Assembly (NCBI GenBank): GCA_030271035.1
Contig: JAMBUN010000220.1
Location: 124,001 to 188,000 of the forward strand
Source: Microascus cirrosus
Lineage: Eukaryota > Ascomycota > Sordariomycetes > Microascales > Microascaceae
DNA: 64,000 nucleotides
Direction: 5' to 3'
The notes beneath the pieces are model-generated. The model had not been told where the DNA came from, ran no database searches, and saw nothing but the letters and a program-made list of their open reading frames with translations. This document shows, in pieces, positions 10,085 to 22,367 of this stretch (position 1 is its first letter; every line of letters starts with the position of its first letter). The translations under genes were made by a program, and so were the position numbers.

Positions 10085-11832
10085 ATGCCCGCCAGCGCGG
10101 CGGGCTCCGCCGGCCCCCACCGGTCCGTAGTTAGCATTCGCGGGGGCCAGCCGCCACCCCCAGCGGCTCCCCACACTCCGCCGCGCGCTATTCCCTCTTC
10201 CTTTGGCTCGCCGTCGAGCATCCGCGCCGAGGAAGATGTGATAGTCGTCGAGGTCGGCTCTCGGTTCGTGCGCGTTGGCTTCGCTGGTGACAATGCGCCC
10301 AGAGTGCAGCTCCAGCTGCCACCAGAACAGCAGCGCCGCGTTGGGGACTACCGGCGGTGGGTGCCCGGGCATGAGGAGGACTGGGGGATGAGGCCGATGG
10401 GTGCGGACTGGGGCTCTGACTATGAGCTGTGGAGCTACGATCTAAGGAGCGTGGACCTAGGGCTTGTAGAGGACAAGCTGGATCGTCTTTTGCGGGAAGC
10501 TTTCTCCAAGTGCGTGCTTTACCCGCCCTACTCCTCTCTGTCCCGGGAACAAGGGGCTCGTTAACACATATCTCTAGACATCTCCTGATTGACTCGAAGC
10601 CGAGACGAATCGCCCTCGTTATCCCCTCGTTACTACCGTTACCACTCCTCTCCACTACTCTCGACCTGCTCTTCAACCACTTCCAATCACCGATGGTGTC
10701 CCTTCTTTCTTCCGCGACCATGTCCACTATCAGTGCCGGCCTGCGGTCAGCCCTTGTTGTCGACCTCGGATGGGCGGAAACGGTAGTGACTAGTGTTTAC
10801 GAATATCGAGAAGTGAGGTCTGCCAGAAGTGTGCGCGGAGGACGGCACTTGGTGTCTTCTTTACACAAGGTAATCAAAGAGGCTGTGCGGGAGAAGGGTA
10901 TCACCCCGCGGGAGGATGACAAAGATGAGGAAAACCGCCATGTCATGAGTTTCGGCGAATGTGAGGAAATATGTATGAGAGCTATCTGGTGTAAGCCGGC
11001 TCAGAAACCCGCGGCGGCGGGCTCGGACGGCGGCCTCCCCACAGTTGAAGAACAGGATGAATCCGAAGCCGAAGCCCCTACGACACCACCAGAGAACAAG
11101 ACGATGAAAATACCGCTACGTTCGACACAACCTCCTACGATTCTGGAAATGCGCTTCTCTCAGCTCGCCGATGCATGCGAAAACACTTACTTTGAACAAC
11201 GCGAAGGCGCTCCGAACACTTTCGATGACGAGGAACTCCCCGTCCACTGGCTCGTTTATCAGCTCTTGCTCCGCCTTCCGCTAGACGTGCGTGCCGTCTG
11301 CATGTCCCGCATCGTCTTCACTGGGGGCAGCTCGAGAGTCCTCGGCATCAAGGGCAGAATATTCGACGAGCTCGCGGAGCTGGTGCGGGAGAGAGGCTGG
11401 GATCCGGTGACGGGAAAAGGGGTGGAGGCGGTGAAGACCCGCAAGTCGAGACAGGCGCCTGTCGGACCTACGCAGGCGGGAGGGGGGGAGAATGACGGCG
11501 TGTGGCACAACGCGGCCAATGAGGCGCCAGAAAGCAACGCAATTGATGAGCAGCTTGAGAGGCGCAAGGTCACGCCGCCCGTCCAGGGCCAGCTCCGGGC
11601 AGTTGAGTCCCTAGGGCCTTGGAGCGGCGCCAGCCTGGCGTGTCAGCTTAAGGTGCTCGCAATGGCCAACGTCGAAAGGGAGAGCTGGGCGCAGCACGGG
11701 ATCTCGGGCGCGTCAAAACCGGGTGAGGTCGACGTTAAGGCTCAGCAGAGGCAGAGCCTGGGGCCCGGGGGCCTCATGAGAGGGGCTGGGGGGCAGGACA
11801 GGGCGTGGACATTGGGCGTGTGGGGGATGTGA
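10085..11832 (+). CDS. ARP10: Actin-related protein, Arp10-type (dynactin pointed end)
   Basis: Two exons, 10085-10509 and 10578-11832, give 559 aa; the 68-nt intron has donor GTGCGT and acceptor CTCTAG, and the frame is restored at FSK-HLLIDSK. After a Pro/Ala-rich N-terminus of about 55 residues the actin fold starts with VIVVEVGSRFVRVGFAGD, continues with IALVIPS and LRSALVVDLGWAETVVTSVYE (phosphate-2-like strand and hinge), and includes RIVFTGGSSRVLGIKGR near the C-terminal part of the fold. Sequence divergence from actin and the VDLGWAETVVT signature fit Arp10/Arp11, which caps the dynactin Arp1 filament with p62, p25 and p27 and serves dynein transport. An acidic insertion (residues about 230-260) and a disordered C-terminal extension are lineage-specific. 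Confidence 0.82.
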
Positions 11833-14689
11833 AGGGACGTGGGGACGATAGGATACGGATAGATACCCATTTGAACAATTCGAACCACTGCTGCTGCGTT
11901 CTATTCTGTAGACGGTGTTGGAATTTCCATGTCGGTGCCGGGCATGGGCGAATCTACTTTACGCTTCACTGGCTTTAACACATTACGGCAGAGCCACAAC
12001 TACTTCAATAGGTGGTGGGGAAGCCCAACTTAGTTGCGGACAACTCTACCGGAAGGATTCATTACCGTCGAATCTAGGATGCCACGCTCGTGACTGAGGC
12101 TCAGCGATGTGCGTTGCTAGCGAAGCACCTACAGGAGGTCATCAGTAACTAATAGTTTTTGTTTCAACTACACAGGTTCTCCGGCCGTGGACCGGCATTG
12201 AGGCAGAATGAGGCAGCCTCTCGAGCTGATTCCTCTTGCATAGTTCTCTTGTAGCTACAAATTTCACTCCATCACGGCATGTACCAATAGCCCAACGTCT
12301 GTGTTGAGAGAGGGATCTTCGCTGGAAGTTTTCTCCTCAATTTGATGCCTGGAGCAGGACATCAGCCCTTGCTGAGAACTTGAGAAGTACCACAATGGAA
12401 GCAGCGTGCATGTTCGACAGTCTTTAAGACATCATCGACATCTCATAGGTTGTGATTCAGTTGGTTCGGGCGCTAGGCGTCGGCTGCAGTGCTGCCGGCG
12501 GGAGCGCAGGACCTGTGCAGGTTTCGAATGCGTCATCTGAATGTTTATGCTAGTACGTCTGATGAATGTGAGACCTACCAACAACATGAAACTTCACATC
12601 ATGCCTAGATGGGCTCGATAGCGAAACGAAAAAGATCATCACGAATGCTTTCGGATAATGCTGGAGGCCCTTTGTCGTTTCCGGCCGAGATATCATGACA
12701 GTCTTTGAGATGGGGTCGCGGGACGAAGCCTTAGAATGTATACAAGGATATTGGTAAGAGAGAAGGAGCAGTATCAAGGAATTTACAGGATAAGCTACGA
12801 GAGAATACCACAAGACTGTCACTTTTGACCGGACTTGCAGTTCGGGAGAGCTCTACTGTCTGCTGCCATACGTAATGTGCTAGCCCAGCGTGTAGGAAAA
12901 CAGGCTGAGTTGACAATGCAACAACGCTTATGCACATGGACGAAGTACAGCGCCTTGTATCCGTTAGACCGGTGAAGACGAGATTATGAAGCTGTTGCAA
13001 GAGCAGAACGCGATTATTAGGCAACCGTCCGAAAGTCTCAAGAGTATCAGCAACCGAGCTATTTTGTGGTATCGGAGAAGTAAAGTAATGGTCGCCAAAG
13101 TAGTGAGTAGCGTCATTTGTCTCCAAATGCTTGCCTCAAATGCGATGCTCCTCCGGTCATTGGGACCCGGCGAAGGAACTACCCGTCACTAGTGAGGATG
13201 CTCTGGGGAAGCAGTTCCGGATTACCCACGGGTGGATCGAGAAATTAGAGTGGGAAGAAAGGTTTTTCTCCATCATTTCCACAGAGGCTGATAACCGACG
13301 CTTGTTAGGCCCTATACCAACTATTAGTCGGTCAATTCAAGGGCGACGAGGCCGACCTGGTCCAGAGTGGACAGTATACCCTCGAGAAGAACAGTTCAGG
13401 GAAAGACCTAGATCAACGTCTGCACTTGTCTGAGTGTATCGAACGAGGAACATGAAGGGTATGGAAGACGAGGGGAGAGGATAACATGTGGGCCGTCCAG
13501 CTTCATTTTCTATGAGATACTACGGTCAGTTCGAAGGCCACATATGGAGCCCTTCATTGGTTCACCCGAAGCTTCGGATTGACCTTTGTTTCGGTCATCC
13601 TGAGTGAGGGCTTATTAAAGATCTTGGGTGAGATTTCCTGTAGACTATGAAGGTATTGCGAGATGCCAAATGCGGTTACTTGGTTAGGGTGATTCGAGGA
13701 GGTGAAAGATGTGCCTGCTGACCACCCAGAAATGACACCCTCGTCAGCCACACCAGAACTCACGGAAGTGGCACCCGGATCAGCCGAAGCTTGAGGAGAC
13801 GCGCCCGATCATCCTTCCTCGTCATCGTTGGAGTCCTCCCAGTGGCTCAGAGGCTCGACATACAGTCACACACTGTGCATTCTCGGCCAGTTGCCGCCAC
13901 GGACGCCGCATCCAGCAAATGGCACGCTTGCCAACGTGGCAAAGTCGCTGAGAACGGATAAAAAGTTTCCAGGGCCCAGGCACCATCGACTTCATACTGT
14001 GCCAATATGAGCGAGGGGCGGTGCTGGAGTTAGATGTCCCCACCCCCACCGACGATGGCTCATTGCTTGTGCCGCCGTCGGTGTTCAGCTCCATTCGGGG
14101 AATGCATGTACGCCAGGGTAGTAAGTATCGGCCTGAGTTACCTTGAGATGGCAGTGAAGAGCGGGTATACAGAGCTGTGATGTTCATAAGCGGGCTGTCT
14201 CTTGGGCGGAAGGCGCTTCGTATACCCCTCGTACGCACCTTTCTTTGCCACGGCCTTCCTTTTTCTTTTTGTCACTTGATTTTTCTCGATATCGGGAGCG
14301 GGTTAAAGTTGACTCCAGTTTTTTACTCAGCTTCTGACCAACCGCGCTCTCAGGTTCCTTCCCCGACTTCGCTGGTCTTGAGAAGCTGTGGCAGCGGGCC
14401 AAAACTTCGGAGAGCTGGCCCTTTTTTCTCCCATAGCGTCTCGCCCAAACCCCACCACTGGAACCTCGCTATCTGAATCCCTTTACACTAACGTAGCGAA
14501 AGGGTCCTTCCCTCCACTTCTGCCCTCCCCGTGCCCCAGTCGCCCTCTCCTCCACACTCTCCCTCACTCCGCTCGTTTCCAATCCTTATTCCCATCTCTC
14601 ATCCACTCATTTCGGAATCAGAAATCTACCGGCCCCCCACCCTTTGAATTTCTTCACGCACACCCCTCGCGCGTCGCGAACACATCCCA
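11833..14689. other. Gene-free region of 2.9 kb between ARP10 and the WW-domain gene
   Basis: I see no gene, RNA or intact mobile element. Several open frames of 60-138 codons occur on both strands (for example near 12731-13126 minus, 13131-13433 plus, 13822-14238 minus), but none has a recognisable motif. About 14480-14689 is pyrimidine-rich on the plus strand and is probably the leader of the WW-domain gene. Decayed repeats cannot be ruled out by eye. Confidence 0.45.
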
Positions 14690-15925
14690 ATGGCGGGGCC
14701 AGGAACCCCCAGCGGCGAGGGCCCGACCTACGCGCCCCCGCAGCTCCCCGCGGGCTGGATCGCGCAGTGGGATAGCGCGAGCCGGAAGTACTATTTCGTG
14801 CAGCTCTCAACGGGGACCTCGCAGTGGGAGACGCCCACCGAGGCCATCCCGACCGGCATGACTCCCGCCCCGCCCTCCGAACACCCCTATGGCGCGCCGG
14901 CCGGCGAGATCATCACACACCCGGACGGGAGTCAGACGAGGAGGATGCCAGACGGGACGATGGAACCGGTTATGCCGGACGGGTCGAGGGGTATGGGGGA
15001 TAGCAATGGTGACCGGGGACTAGGCGTACGCTCTATCCTGTTCCCCTTCGTCTTTTCTTCCATCCCTGTTTTCAGATGTACGGCTGTAACCAAAACTAAC
15101 TTTTTGCGCCTCCGAAATAGAGCTTTGCCGTGAACACGATACTCGGCAAGAACTCCCACGGCGGCTCTGGCTCCGGCGGCGGCAGCGGCCTCAGCAACCT
15201 CGCGGGCCAGTTCCTGGGCGGCGGCAGCCATGGCAACGGAGAGGGCAAGAACTCAAGCGGCGCGGGCAAGCTAGTGGGCGCGCTGGCATCCAACCTTATG
15301 AGCAGCGGCGGGAAGCATGAGCAGCCGCAGACCTACCACGGCGGGTCGCACGGCGGGTCGTCGTCGCACGGCGGGCTAGCGGGGTCGGTCATTGGGGGTG
15401 TGAGCTCGTTCTTGGGGAAGCATTCGGGTAGTGGTGGATCGGTACGTTGTGGCTCCGTTGCGATGCTCTGATCCATATGAACCTAGTACTAACGTAGTGT
15501 GTCTCTAGGGCCAGCAAGGAGGCTACGGATACTCGAACGCGGGAACCAGCGGCACCTACTCCGGCCAAGAACCGCCGGCCTCCTATCAACCCCCGGCTCC
15601 CGGCTCCGGCTCCGGCCACTCCAACCACTCCCCAAACACGCACGGCTCTCACTCGCAACAATACTACCCACCCCCCGCGAGCCAGCCCTCCTATGGCGGC
15701 GGCCAGCAGTACCCTCCTCCCGGAGCCTATCCCCCGAGCCAGCCGCCCGGCCAGTACCCGCCCTCTCAATACCCCGGTCAAGGCCACCAGAGCTACGGGG
15801 CGCCTCCAACGGACCACCATCAGCACTACGGGTACGGTAACCACGGCGGCGGCGGCCACGGTTACCCGCAGCAGCAGTACGGGTCTAGCAATCCCGGCTC
15901 GTTCGGCGCAAATCCTCACTACTAA
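14690..15925 (+). CDS. WW-domain protein with Gly/Ser and Pro/Gln/Tyr-rich low-complexity tail
   Basis: Three exons, 14690-15025, 15121-15441 and 15509-15925, give 357 aa; both introns are phase 0, and the second has a TACTAAC branch site just before its TAG acceptor. Residues about 17-50 form one WW domain (PAGWIAQWDSASRKYYFVQ, then GTSQWETP, with both signature Trp and the terminal Pro); WW domains bind Pro-rich ligands. A short segment follows with HPDGSQTRRMPDG. Residues about 113-215 are Gly/Ser/His-rich around LAGQFLGGGS and SFLGKHSGS, and the rest is a repetitive YPP/QYPP/GYG tail. Such a composition favours self-association. Homologues are common in ascomycetes but, as far as I know, without a firm role. 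Confidence 0.82.
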
Positions 15926-16368
15926 AAAACCCCTATCCCTACGCACCGTTTCATTCGCAACCTAAGCTAAAGCGGGCGAGTTTACGCATTCCACGCTTAT
16001 GCATTCCCAGTATATCATGACCATAGTTATTTTGTTGGTATCTTTTCTTTGTTCATCATGGCGAACTGGAGGAGAAGTTGTTACATGAGGAGGTTCTAGC
16101 TATATTGATTTTCCCTCATTTTTCAGTTGTCCAAGTTTTCTTTGTGCTACCGGCCATCTGTCCCGCGATGTCTTCTATGTGATGTAGAGTAACGACTGGT
16201 GGTATCTGGATTATTCGCTGGAATCTATAGCTTTGAAAGAAGTAAACCAGTTCGGGGCCTCTGGGCTCTCCCATGATTACACTCCCGAAGTCATGCTGTC
16301 TCGCTAGTCTTGCGCATCAAGATATACTGGTAACAAACACGCTGCAAAGACAAGGCTTCTCCCAGCCC
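15926..16368. other. Convergent 3' region between the WW-domain gene and the ER membrane protein gene
   Basis: AT-richer non-coding sequence that probably holds the two 3' untranslated regions. No other feature seen. Confidence 0.5.
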
Positions 16369-17525
16369 CTATGTCTTCTTTGGCTTTGACTTCCTTCCCC
16401 CTTTGCTCTTGTTCTTGCCTTCGCCCTTCGCTGACATCCCGCGCTCAGGGGTCTCCGGCTCCTCTGGTTCCTGGGCCTCGTTGGCTGCGTTGTCTCGAGC
16501 GCTCACCTGGACTGGCCCAGCGCTACTGCCCCAGTAGCCCTTGCTCCTCGTCCTTCCTCTGCTCACAATTCGCGTGGCTTCCTCGTCCCCAAACCCGCCG
16601 AGTGACGCGCCCTTGAAGCCCCCGATGTCTCTGTCTTCCATGTCCTCGCTGTTCCTATTCATGGAGCTGGAGTACCCGTCGCGATCAGGCTCACCCAAGG
16701 TAATCTCGTTCATGATGGCTGCCCCCTTTGATTTCATAGCGCGTACTTGTTCGATGCTGGCCATATATATAAAGAGCGATAGGATCGCTATGACGGCACA
16801 GACCAGATAAAGTCCAAAGAAGGTGGCCGAGTGCGGCAAGATGCCGAGGTAGCATGGCTCGAGGACAAGGTGAACGAAGACGGGTGGGGCCTTGCTCATG
16901 AGGCTCTCGTCTTCCGTGAAGTAGTCTGCCCTAGCCTGGATACGAAGGAGCATCCTCGACTCGGGGCTTCCCCGGAATTCGCCGAGACCAACGGGCTCGT
17001 CTGGATCGAAGTCGGAGTGGAAGGCAGAGGTGAAAGACGGGAAGAGCTCCTCCTTATCGCCCAAGACTTTAGACAAATCAAAGGCTTCTATTCCGAAGGA
17101 TGTAGGTTGCTATTGCGTACACGTTTTAGTTATTTCTGCGACATGTAAGACGCTACGGGCAGGTTCCTTACCGTTGCGGCCCAGCATATGCGCGCCTCGT
17201 ACCGCCTCCCGGGTCTTAGATCATCGAGTAGCACCCAGGTCTCAGGGCCGGAGGGAAACGAGGCGTTGGGAAACCCCCGTTCGATATGAGTATCGAGAGT
17301 GAAGTTGTCATGGGTGAGCTTGGGGAGGTTGGCAAGGTACCAAGCTAACCGCCTAAGCGCGTACTGTGGTACATCTTCGGTCCCGGGTGAATCGAACCTG
17401 GTCTTTTCATCGGGAGTTGGGGCTTGGAAGATAACCTTCTCCGTGTTCGCGAGGACTTGGGGGATGAGAAGGGCCAATGACATGATAAGAGAGGTAAGCA
17501 TGGATAAGCCGTTGTGCTTCATCAT
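16369..17525 (-). CDS. Conserved type I ER membrane protein of unknown function
   Basis: Two exons, 17525-17172 and 17109-16369, give 364 aa; the 62-nt intron (GTAAGG ... AATAG) joins CWAAT to QPTSFGIEAF in frame. Residues 1-26 are a signal peptide (SLIMSLALLIPQVLA). A lumenal domain follows with potential N-glycosylation sites NFT and NAS and the segment LRPGRRYEARICWAATQP, which resembles the tyrosine-corner strand of a fibronectin-III-like fold. One membrane helix (FFGLYLVCAVIAILSLFIYM, near residue 220) leads to a cytosolic tail rich in charged residues that ends KPKKT. That ending matches KxKxx, the COPI-dependent ER retrieval signal, so ER residence is a reasonable inference. I recall similar uncharacterised proteins across Pezizomycotina but cannot name the family. 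Divergent from HIS6. Confidence 0.75.
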
Positions 17526-18079
17526 AGTGATAGGATGGGGCCTGTTCAGCGCCCGGAGTTACACAATAATTGGGGACGAGGTTTTATTCATGACGGGATG
17601 ACTGGAGGGAATATAAGCGCGTGGCCTTGCGCCTTCGGATCCATGTGTTGTCGAGGGATTGTGATGGTATTCACCATTGACGTTCGCCATGATTCAGGAG
17701 ATGGTGGATCCTGCCGACCAGCGCGGTTGTTCCTGCAGTTCCTGCAGTACTGACCGCGGGGCGCTTCGTACTGTGTAGCGTGGTATAATTCTGCGGCGGT
17801 AGTACAGTAATTTTAATGCCCAGTGTTACAGAGCGAGTACCTAATAATAACTCCCTAGCGACAACCACCGCTTGCAGACAGTGTTGGTGGCCAGAGCCGG
17901 TTTTTTGCCTGTGATCTTCTGCCCCTCCGTCCCTCCGGCCAAATTGAAGGAAGCAATCATACGAGGTGCGGTCTCAAGTCACTGGCAGCATTCCCGCCCT
18001 TTTTACGGTTAATTTCCCGAGGATCATCAGCCAACACTTTATTCTTTTTTTTCACCTTTCGCCCATTCCCACAGCCGCT
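17526..18079. promoter_or_regulatory. Divergent promoter, ER membrane protein / HIS6
   Basis: 554 bp between two start codons, with an AT-rich core near 17780-17850 and a T-rich stretch just before HIS6. A Gcn4/CPC1-type TGACTCA, which might be expected before a histidine gene, is not present as an exact match; only TGATTCA near 17690 resembles it. Confidence 0.45.
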
Positions 18080-18975
18080 ATGACGCGGTTCCGGCCGTGC
18101 ATAGACCTCCACGCGGGGCAGGTCAAGCAGATCGTAGGTGGGACCCTCGACAGCTCGTCCTCAGCCCTCCAGACAAACTACGTCTCGCAGCTTCCACCGG
18201 CCCATTTTGCGGCCCTGTACAGGGACGGCGAGCTAACAGGCGCCCACGTCATTATGCTTGGGCCAGGGAATGCGGATGCGGCGAGGGAGGCGCTGGGGAC
18301 GTGGCGCGGGGGGCTTCAAGTGGGAGGAGGAATCACAGATGTGAATGCGCAGGAGTGGATTGATGCCGGGGCGGAGAAGGTATGAGCCTCTGTGCCGGGG
18401 GGCTTGGACTCTGATGTCTAATTATATGAGATTGACAGATCATCATCACGTCGTTCTTGTTCCCGGACGGCAAGTTCAGCCAGGAGCGGCTTGAGGCTGT
18501 GTTGAAGGCGCTTGGGGGTAACAAGAACAAACTTGTCATTGACCTCAGTTGCCGAAGAACGGATGAACAGAAGTGGCATGTTGCCATGAACAAGTGGCAG
18601 AAGATCACTGATATGGAGGTAAACCAAAGTAAGCTACTACTATATCCGTCATCATGGCTTGTGATCAGCTTACTGAACGCCTTCTCTGCAGAGTCGATCG
18701 CGAGCCTTGAGCCATACTGCTCCGAGTTCCTCATTCACGCGGCAGACAATGAAGGGCTTCAAAAAGGGATCGATGAGGATCTGGTTAAGAGGCTGGCGGA
18801 GTGGTGTAGTATCCCGGTCACTTACGCCGGCGGTGCGAGGCACCTCGAAGATCTCGATCTGGTGAAGAGGCTGAGCGGAGGGAAGGTAGACCTCACGATA
18901 GGGAGTGCACTGGACTGCTTCGGGGGAGACGGGGTGAAGTTCGAGGATTGCGTTGCTTGGAATAAAAGGCAATAG
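18080..18975 (+). CDS. HIS6: Phosphoribosylformimino-AICAR-ribotide isomerase (histidine biosynthesis)
   Basis: Three exons, 18080-18379, 18439-18628 and 18692-18975, give 257 aa, close to the 261 aa of the yeast enzyme. The protein is a TIM barrel that opens the ribose of ProFAR (an Amadori rearrangement, fourth step of histidine synthesis) in the cytosol. Landmarks are FRPCIDLHAGQVKQIVGG (catalytic Asp region and first phosphate loop), LQVGGGITD, KLVIDLSCRR, FLIHAADNEG, VTYAGGARHLED and LTIGSALDCFGG (second phosphate site). For intron 2 the donor GTAAGC at 18629 was chosen over GTAAAC at 18619 because it restores TDMEVNQ-KSIASLEPYCSEF, the family pattern; reading straight through the intron happens to be open and would add a spurious insert. 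Confidence 0.95.
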
Positions 18976-20462
18976 ATATGGATCAAAGACTATCCGAGTT
19001 GGGCAATGTAGTACTTACCCAAGTACAACACGACGTAAGGCCTAGTGATATCTTACTTGTATGAGGCCGGTCTGTTATACGTGGCAGAGCATCGACACTC
19101 GAACATGCCAACTGCCTGTACTTATCTCGGCATTCGGTGGGGCTCTGGAGACGCATTTAGCAGGTAAGAACGTGTGCTGGCGATGTCAGGGATAGTGTAG
19201 CTGAAGCTCGCCGCCTCTGTTTCGAGGACCTTCACCGCCTGGCGGAAAGAGCTTCCGCTCCCCGCTACACTATATTCGACGTTCATGAGATCGAACACGA
19301 CTCAGGCAACAAGGCGAGTGTATCCCGGGCGACCCGGACAGACGCAGACACCCGAGTGGCCGGCCGGCTCATCGTAAGTGGTGGATTTGTCAGACGGAGA
19401 CTTTTCGGAGTGGAGATGCCCTTTTACCCCCCGCCCACGTTTGAACAGCTCTATTATTACTCAGGATCCCCCATACGATGAGATCATGCCTGGGTTTGGG
19501 CCCGGACAAAATACGGCTGCCTGCCCGGGTTTCATGCCTCTGTCTGCACTCCGGACACTCCCTCCACAGGGTGGATAAAGAGTGTGGTCGGGTGCGAGGA
19601 TACTTCTGCGATACAAGTCCGACTTGAGCGCGGGAGACTCACCAAATGGCGGAGGACCCGCGCTTTTCAAGTGGTCATGGCCGCGCTGGTGGGGCACTTG
19701 CCGCTTTGAGGGAATCCCAATTTGCGTTCAGGTACGACAAGATAGGACGATTGGCAAATCATGCCCGTCTTCGTCAAGTTGGAATGACCACCGGGAAATG
19801 GGGCAGCGCCTCTTAGCAGAATTCGTGTCAGGCAAGAAAAGTTCGTGTTTCATACCAACTTCACCTGTTCTGTACTCATGGACAGCGGGCAGTTGGTCGC
19901 TTCAAACTTTGGGGACGACTACCCGTGATCTGCCCGAAAGGTGTCGCGGCGACGGTGGATCAGTGATTCAGAGCTGAAAGGATATCCTGGCTCGAGCCCA
20001 ACGGTCAGCGTTTGCGTTGCAAGGGAGCAGGGGACTCTTCACAGGGTCCTTCAGGGGTGCTGGGTTGACATGTAGTAGTACCCAAACTGAAGCTCTAATT
20101 TCTTGCTAAATGTGCGGATAATCTTGTATCTGTACCTTTCAGGGCAAGCTCCGGTTAGTGCCCCACGCTTTTCGCTGGCTGGAGCAAACCCAGCCCAGAC
20201 CCCAACCCGTGGGCCGACCTGCACTTGTACACTAGAAGTACCCCACCGATGCCGACTATTTATTGGGGAATTTTAGTGGAGGCACTAACCCCCCCTATCA
20301 ATGTCAACAAGAGGAAAATTTCCCTTCCGCTACCTGACATCCTCTTCTCAACTCCACCCAAAGGCCGTCTCCCAAGCCAATTTCCTCCAACAACCACAAC
20401 ATCCTCCCGCGCCGTCCATCATCAACTTCTCCCATCCCTCTTGCAACCGGGCATAAGCCAAC
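18976..20462. other. Intergenic region between HIS6 and alpha-tubulin
   Basis: About 1.5 kb with no supported gene. The right 200 bp (20230-20462) is pyrimidine- and A/C-rich and is probably the alpha-tubulin promoter and leader. Open frames at 19378-19977 show no motif. Confidence 0.5.
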
Positions 20463-22367
20463 ATGCGTGAGGTTATCAGCATCAACGGTAAGCAGCTGCC
20501 ATCACTTACCCCTCCGTGGACGCGTCCTTCACCGCATTGTAGTTGCGGGCTGTGTCTCTCGCCACCATAGATATACTGACAATGCCTCGGTTTAGTCGGC
20601 CAGGCTGGCTGCCAAATAGCCAACTCCTGCTGGGAGGTATGTTCCCCCATCGACATACCCCGGCGTGATTCGGGGCTGGCACGCACCCCTCAGAAGGACC
20701 GATCGTTGCGCCCGCCTCACCGCGTGCCGGCCGCCGCCATGGATTGTTTATAACGCGTCGACGGGGCGCTCGAGCTCACCAAGACTAACTTGAATCAACC
20801 GTATAGCTTTACTGCCTTGAGCACGGCATCCAGGTATGTTCACTTTGCTAGCGTACGGATATTGGAAAATTTGCTAATAACGATGGTTTCCAGCCCGATG
20901 GCTACCTGACGGAGCAGCGCAAGCAGGAGGATCCCGACCATGGATTCAGCACGTTCTTCTCGGAAACCGGTACGTCTTTGTATCGAAACCTTACCGGAGG
21001 ATCTTGGGATCCTTACTGACAACGGTTCACCGCGTTAGGCCAGGGCAAGTACGTTCCCCGTGCGATCTACTGCGATCTTGAGCCCAACGTCGTCGACGAG
21101 GTCCGCACCGGCACCTACCGCACCCTTTTCCACCCCGAGCAGATGATTACGGGCAAGGAGGATGCCTCGAACAACTATGCGCGTGGGCACTACACTGTGG
21201 GCAAGGAGCTCATCGACCAGGTCCTCGACAAGGTCCGCCGTGTAGCGGACAACTGTGTTGGTCTTCAGGGCTTCCTCGTCTTCCACTCCTTCGGCGGTGG
21301 TACCGGTTCCGGTTTCGGTGCACTCTTGATGGAGCGCCTGTCTCTCGACTACGGCAAGAAGAGCAAGCTCGAGTTCTGTGTCTACCCCGCTCCCCAGACC
21401 GCCACTTCCGTCGTCGAGCCCTACAACTCGATTCTCACCACCCATACCACCCTCGAGCACTCTGACTGCTCGTTCATGGTCGACAACGAGGCCATCTACG
21501 ACATCTGCCGCCGCAACCTTGGCCTGGAGCGCCCCGATTACCCGAACCTCAACAGGCTTATTGCGCAGGGTAAGTGATTCTATCGAAGACATTCGGTGGC
21601 CGTGGATGGGCTTGGTTCTCTGTTGCTGCTCATCATATCTCACACTGCCTCTAGTTGTTTCGTCGATCACCGCGTCGCTCCGTTTCGATGGCTCTCTCAA
21701 CGTCGACCTGAACGAGTTCCAGACTAACCTCGTGCCCTACCCCCGCATTCACTTCCCGCTGGTCGCGTACGCGCCGGTCATTTCGGCCGCGAAGGCCGCC
21801 CACGAGTCGAACTCGGTCCAGGAGATCACCATGTCCTGCTTCGAGCCTAACAACCAGATGGTCAAGTGCGATCCCCGCACCGGAAAGTACATGGCCACCT
21901 GCCTTCTGTACCGTGGTGACGTCGTGCCCAAGGACGCTACCGCCGCCGTTGCTACGCTGAAGACGAAGCGGACGATCCAGTTCGTCGACTGGTGCCCCAC
22001 CGGCTTCAAGCTCGGCATCTGCTACCAGCCCCCTGAGGAGGTGCCCAACGGCGACCTCGCCAAGGTCAACCGCGCTGTGTAAGTTGCAGCCCATCCAACT
22101 TCGAGCTTTCCTAAGTCGTTTGACTAACGTCCTACCCTTAGCTGCATGTTGTCGAACACCACCGCCATCGCCGACGCGTGGTCGGCCCTGTCGAACAAGT
22201 TCGATCTCATGTACTCGAAGCGCGCTTTCGTCCACTGGTACGTCGGTGAGGGTATGGAGGAGGGTGAGTTCTCGGAAGCTCGCGAGGACTTGGCGGCGCT
22301 TGAGCGTGACTACGAGGAGGTTGCTGCGGACTCGTTCGATGCGGAGGAGCTTGAGCCCGAGTACTAA
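20463..22367 (+). CDS. TUB1: Alpha-tubulin
   Basis: Seven coding exons: 20463-20487, 20596-20636, 20807-20833, 20894-20969, 21039-21569, 21655-22078 and 22142-22367, giving exactly 449 aa. It starts MREVISINVGQAGCQIAN, the alpha-tubulin nucleotide-binding start, and carries the tubulin signature GGGTGSG, the SVVEPYNSIL loop and the alpha-specific VDWCPTGFKLGICYQPP. Alpha-tubulin pairs with beta-tubulin to form microtubules and holds the non-exchangeable GTP. The tail is EELEPEY, ending in Tyr as usual. The loop that carries Lys40 in animals is short here, without an obvious acetylation site. Exons 1-3 are only 25, 41 and 27 nt, so a caller that ignores small exons would lose the N-terminus. 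All six junctions restore the conserved protein in frame. Confidence 0.97.

Noticed and set aside
12786..12803. A 17-base string (CAGGATAAGCTACGAGA) also present near 2678
   Set aside because: The flanks do not match; one such coincidence in 64 kb is not significant.
11833..14689. Degenerate transposon in the gene-free stretch
   Set aside because: I could find no transposase or reverse-transcriptase motif, terminal inverted repeats or target-site duplications by eye.
17385..17400. GGTTCGATTC on the minus strand, resembling a tRNA B box
   Set aside because: It is inside a coding exon (TRFDSPG), with no A box or cloverleaf around it.
17685..17695. TGATTCA as a Gcn4/CPC1 site for HIS6
   Set aside because: It differs from the TGACTCA consensus at the key C and lies about 390 bp from the start; too weak to call.
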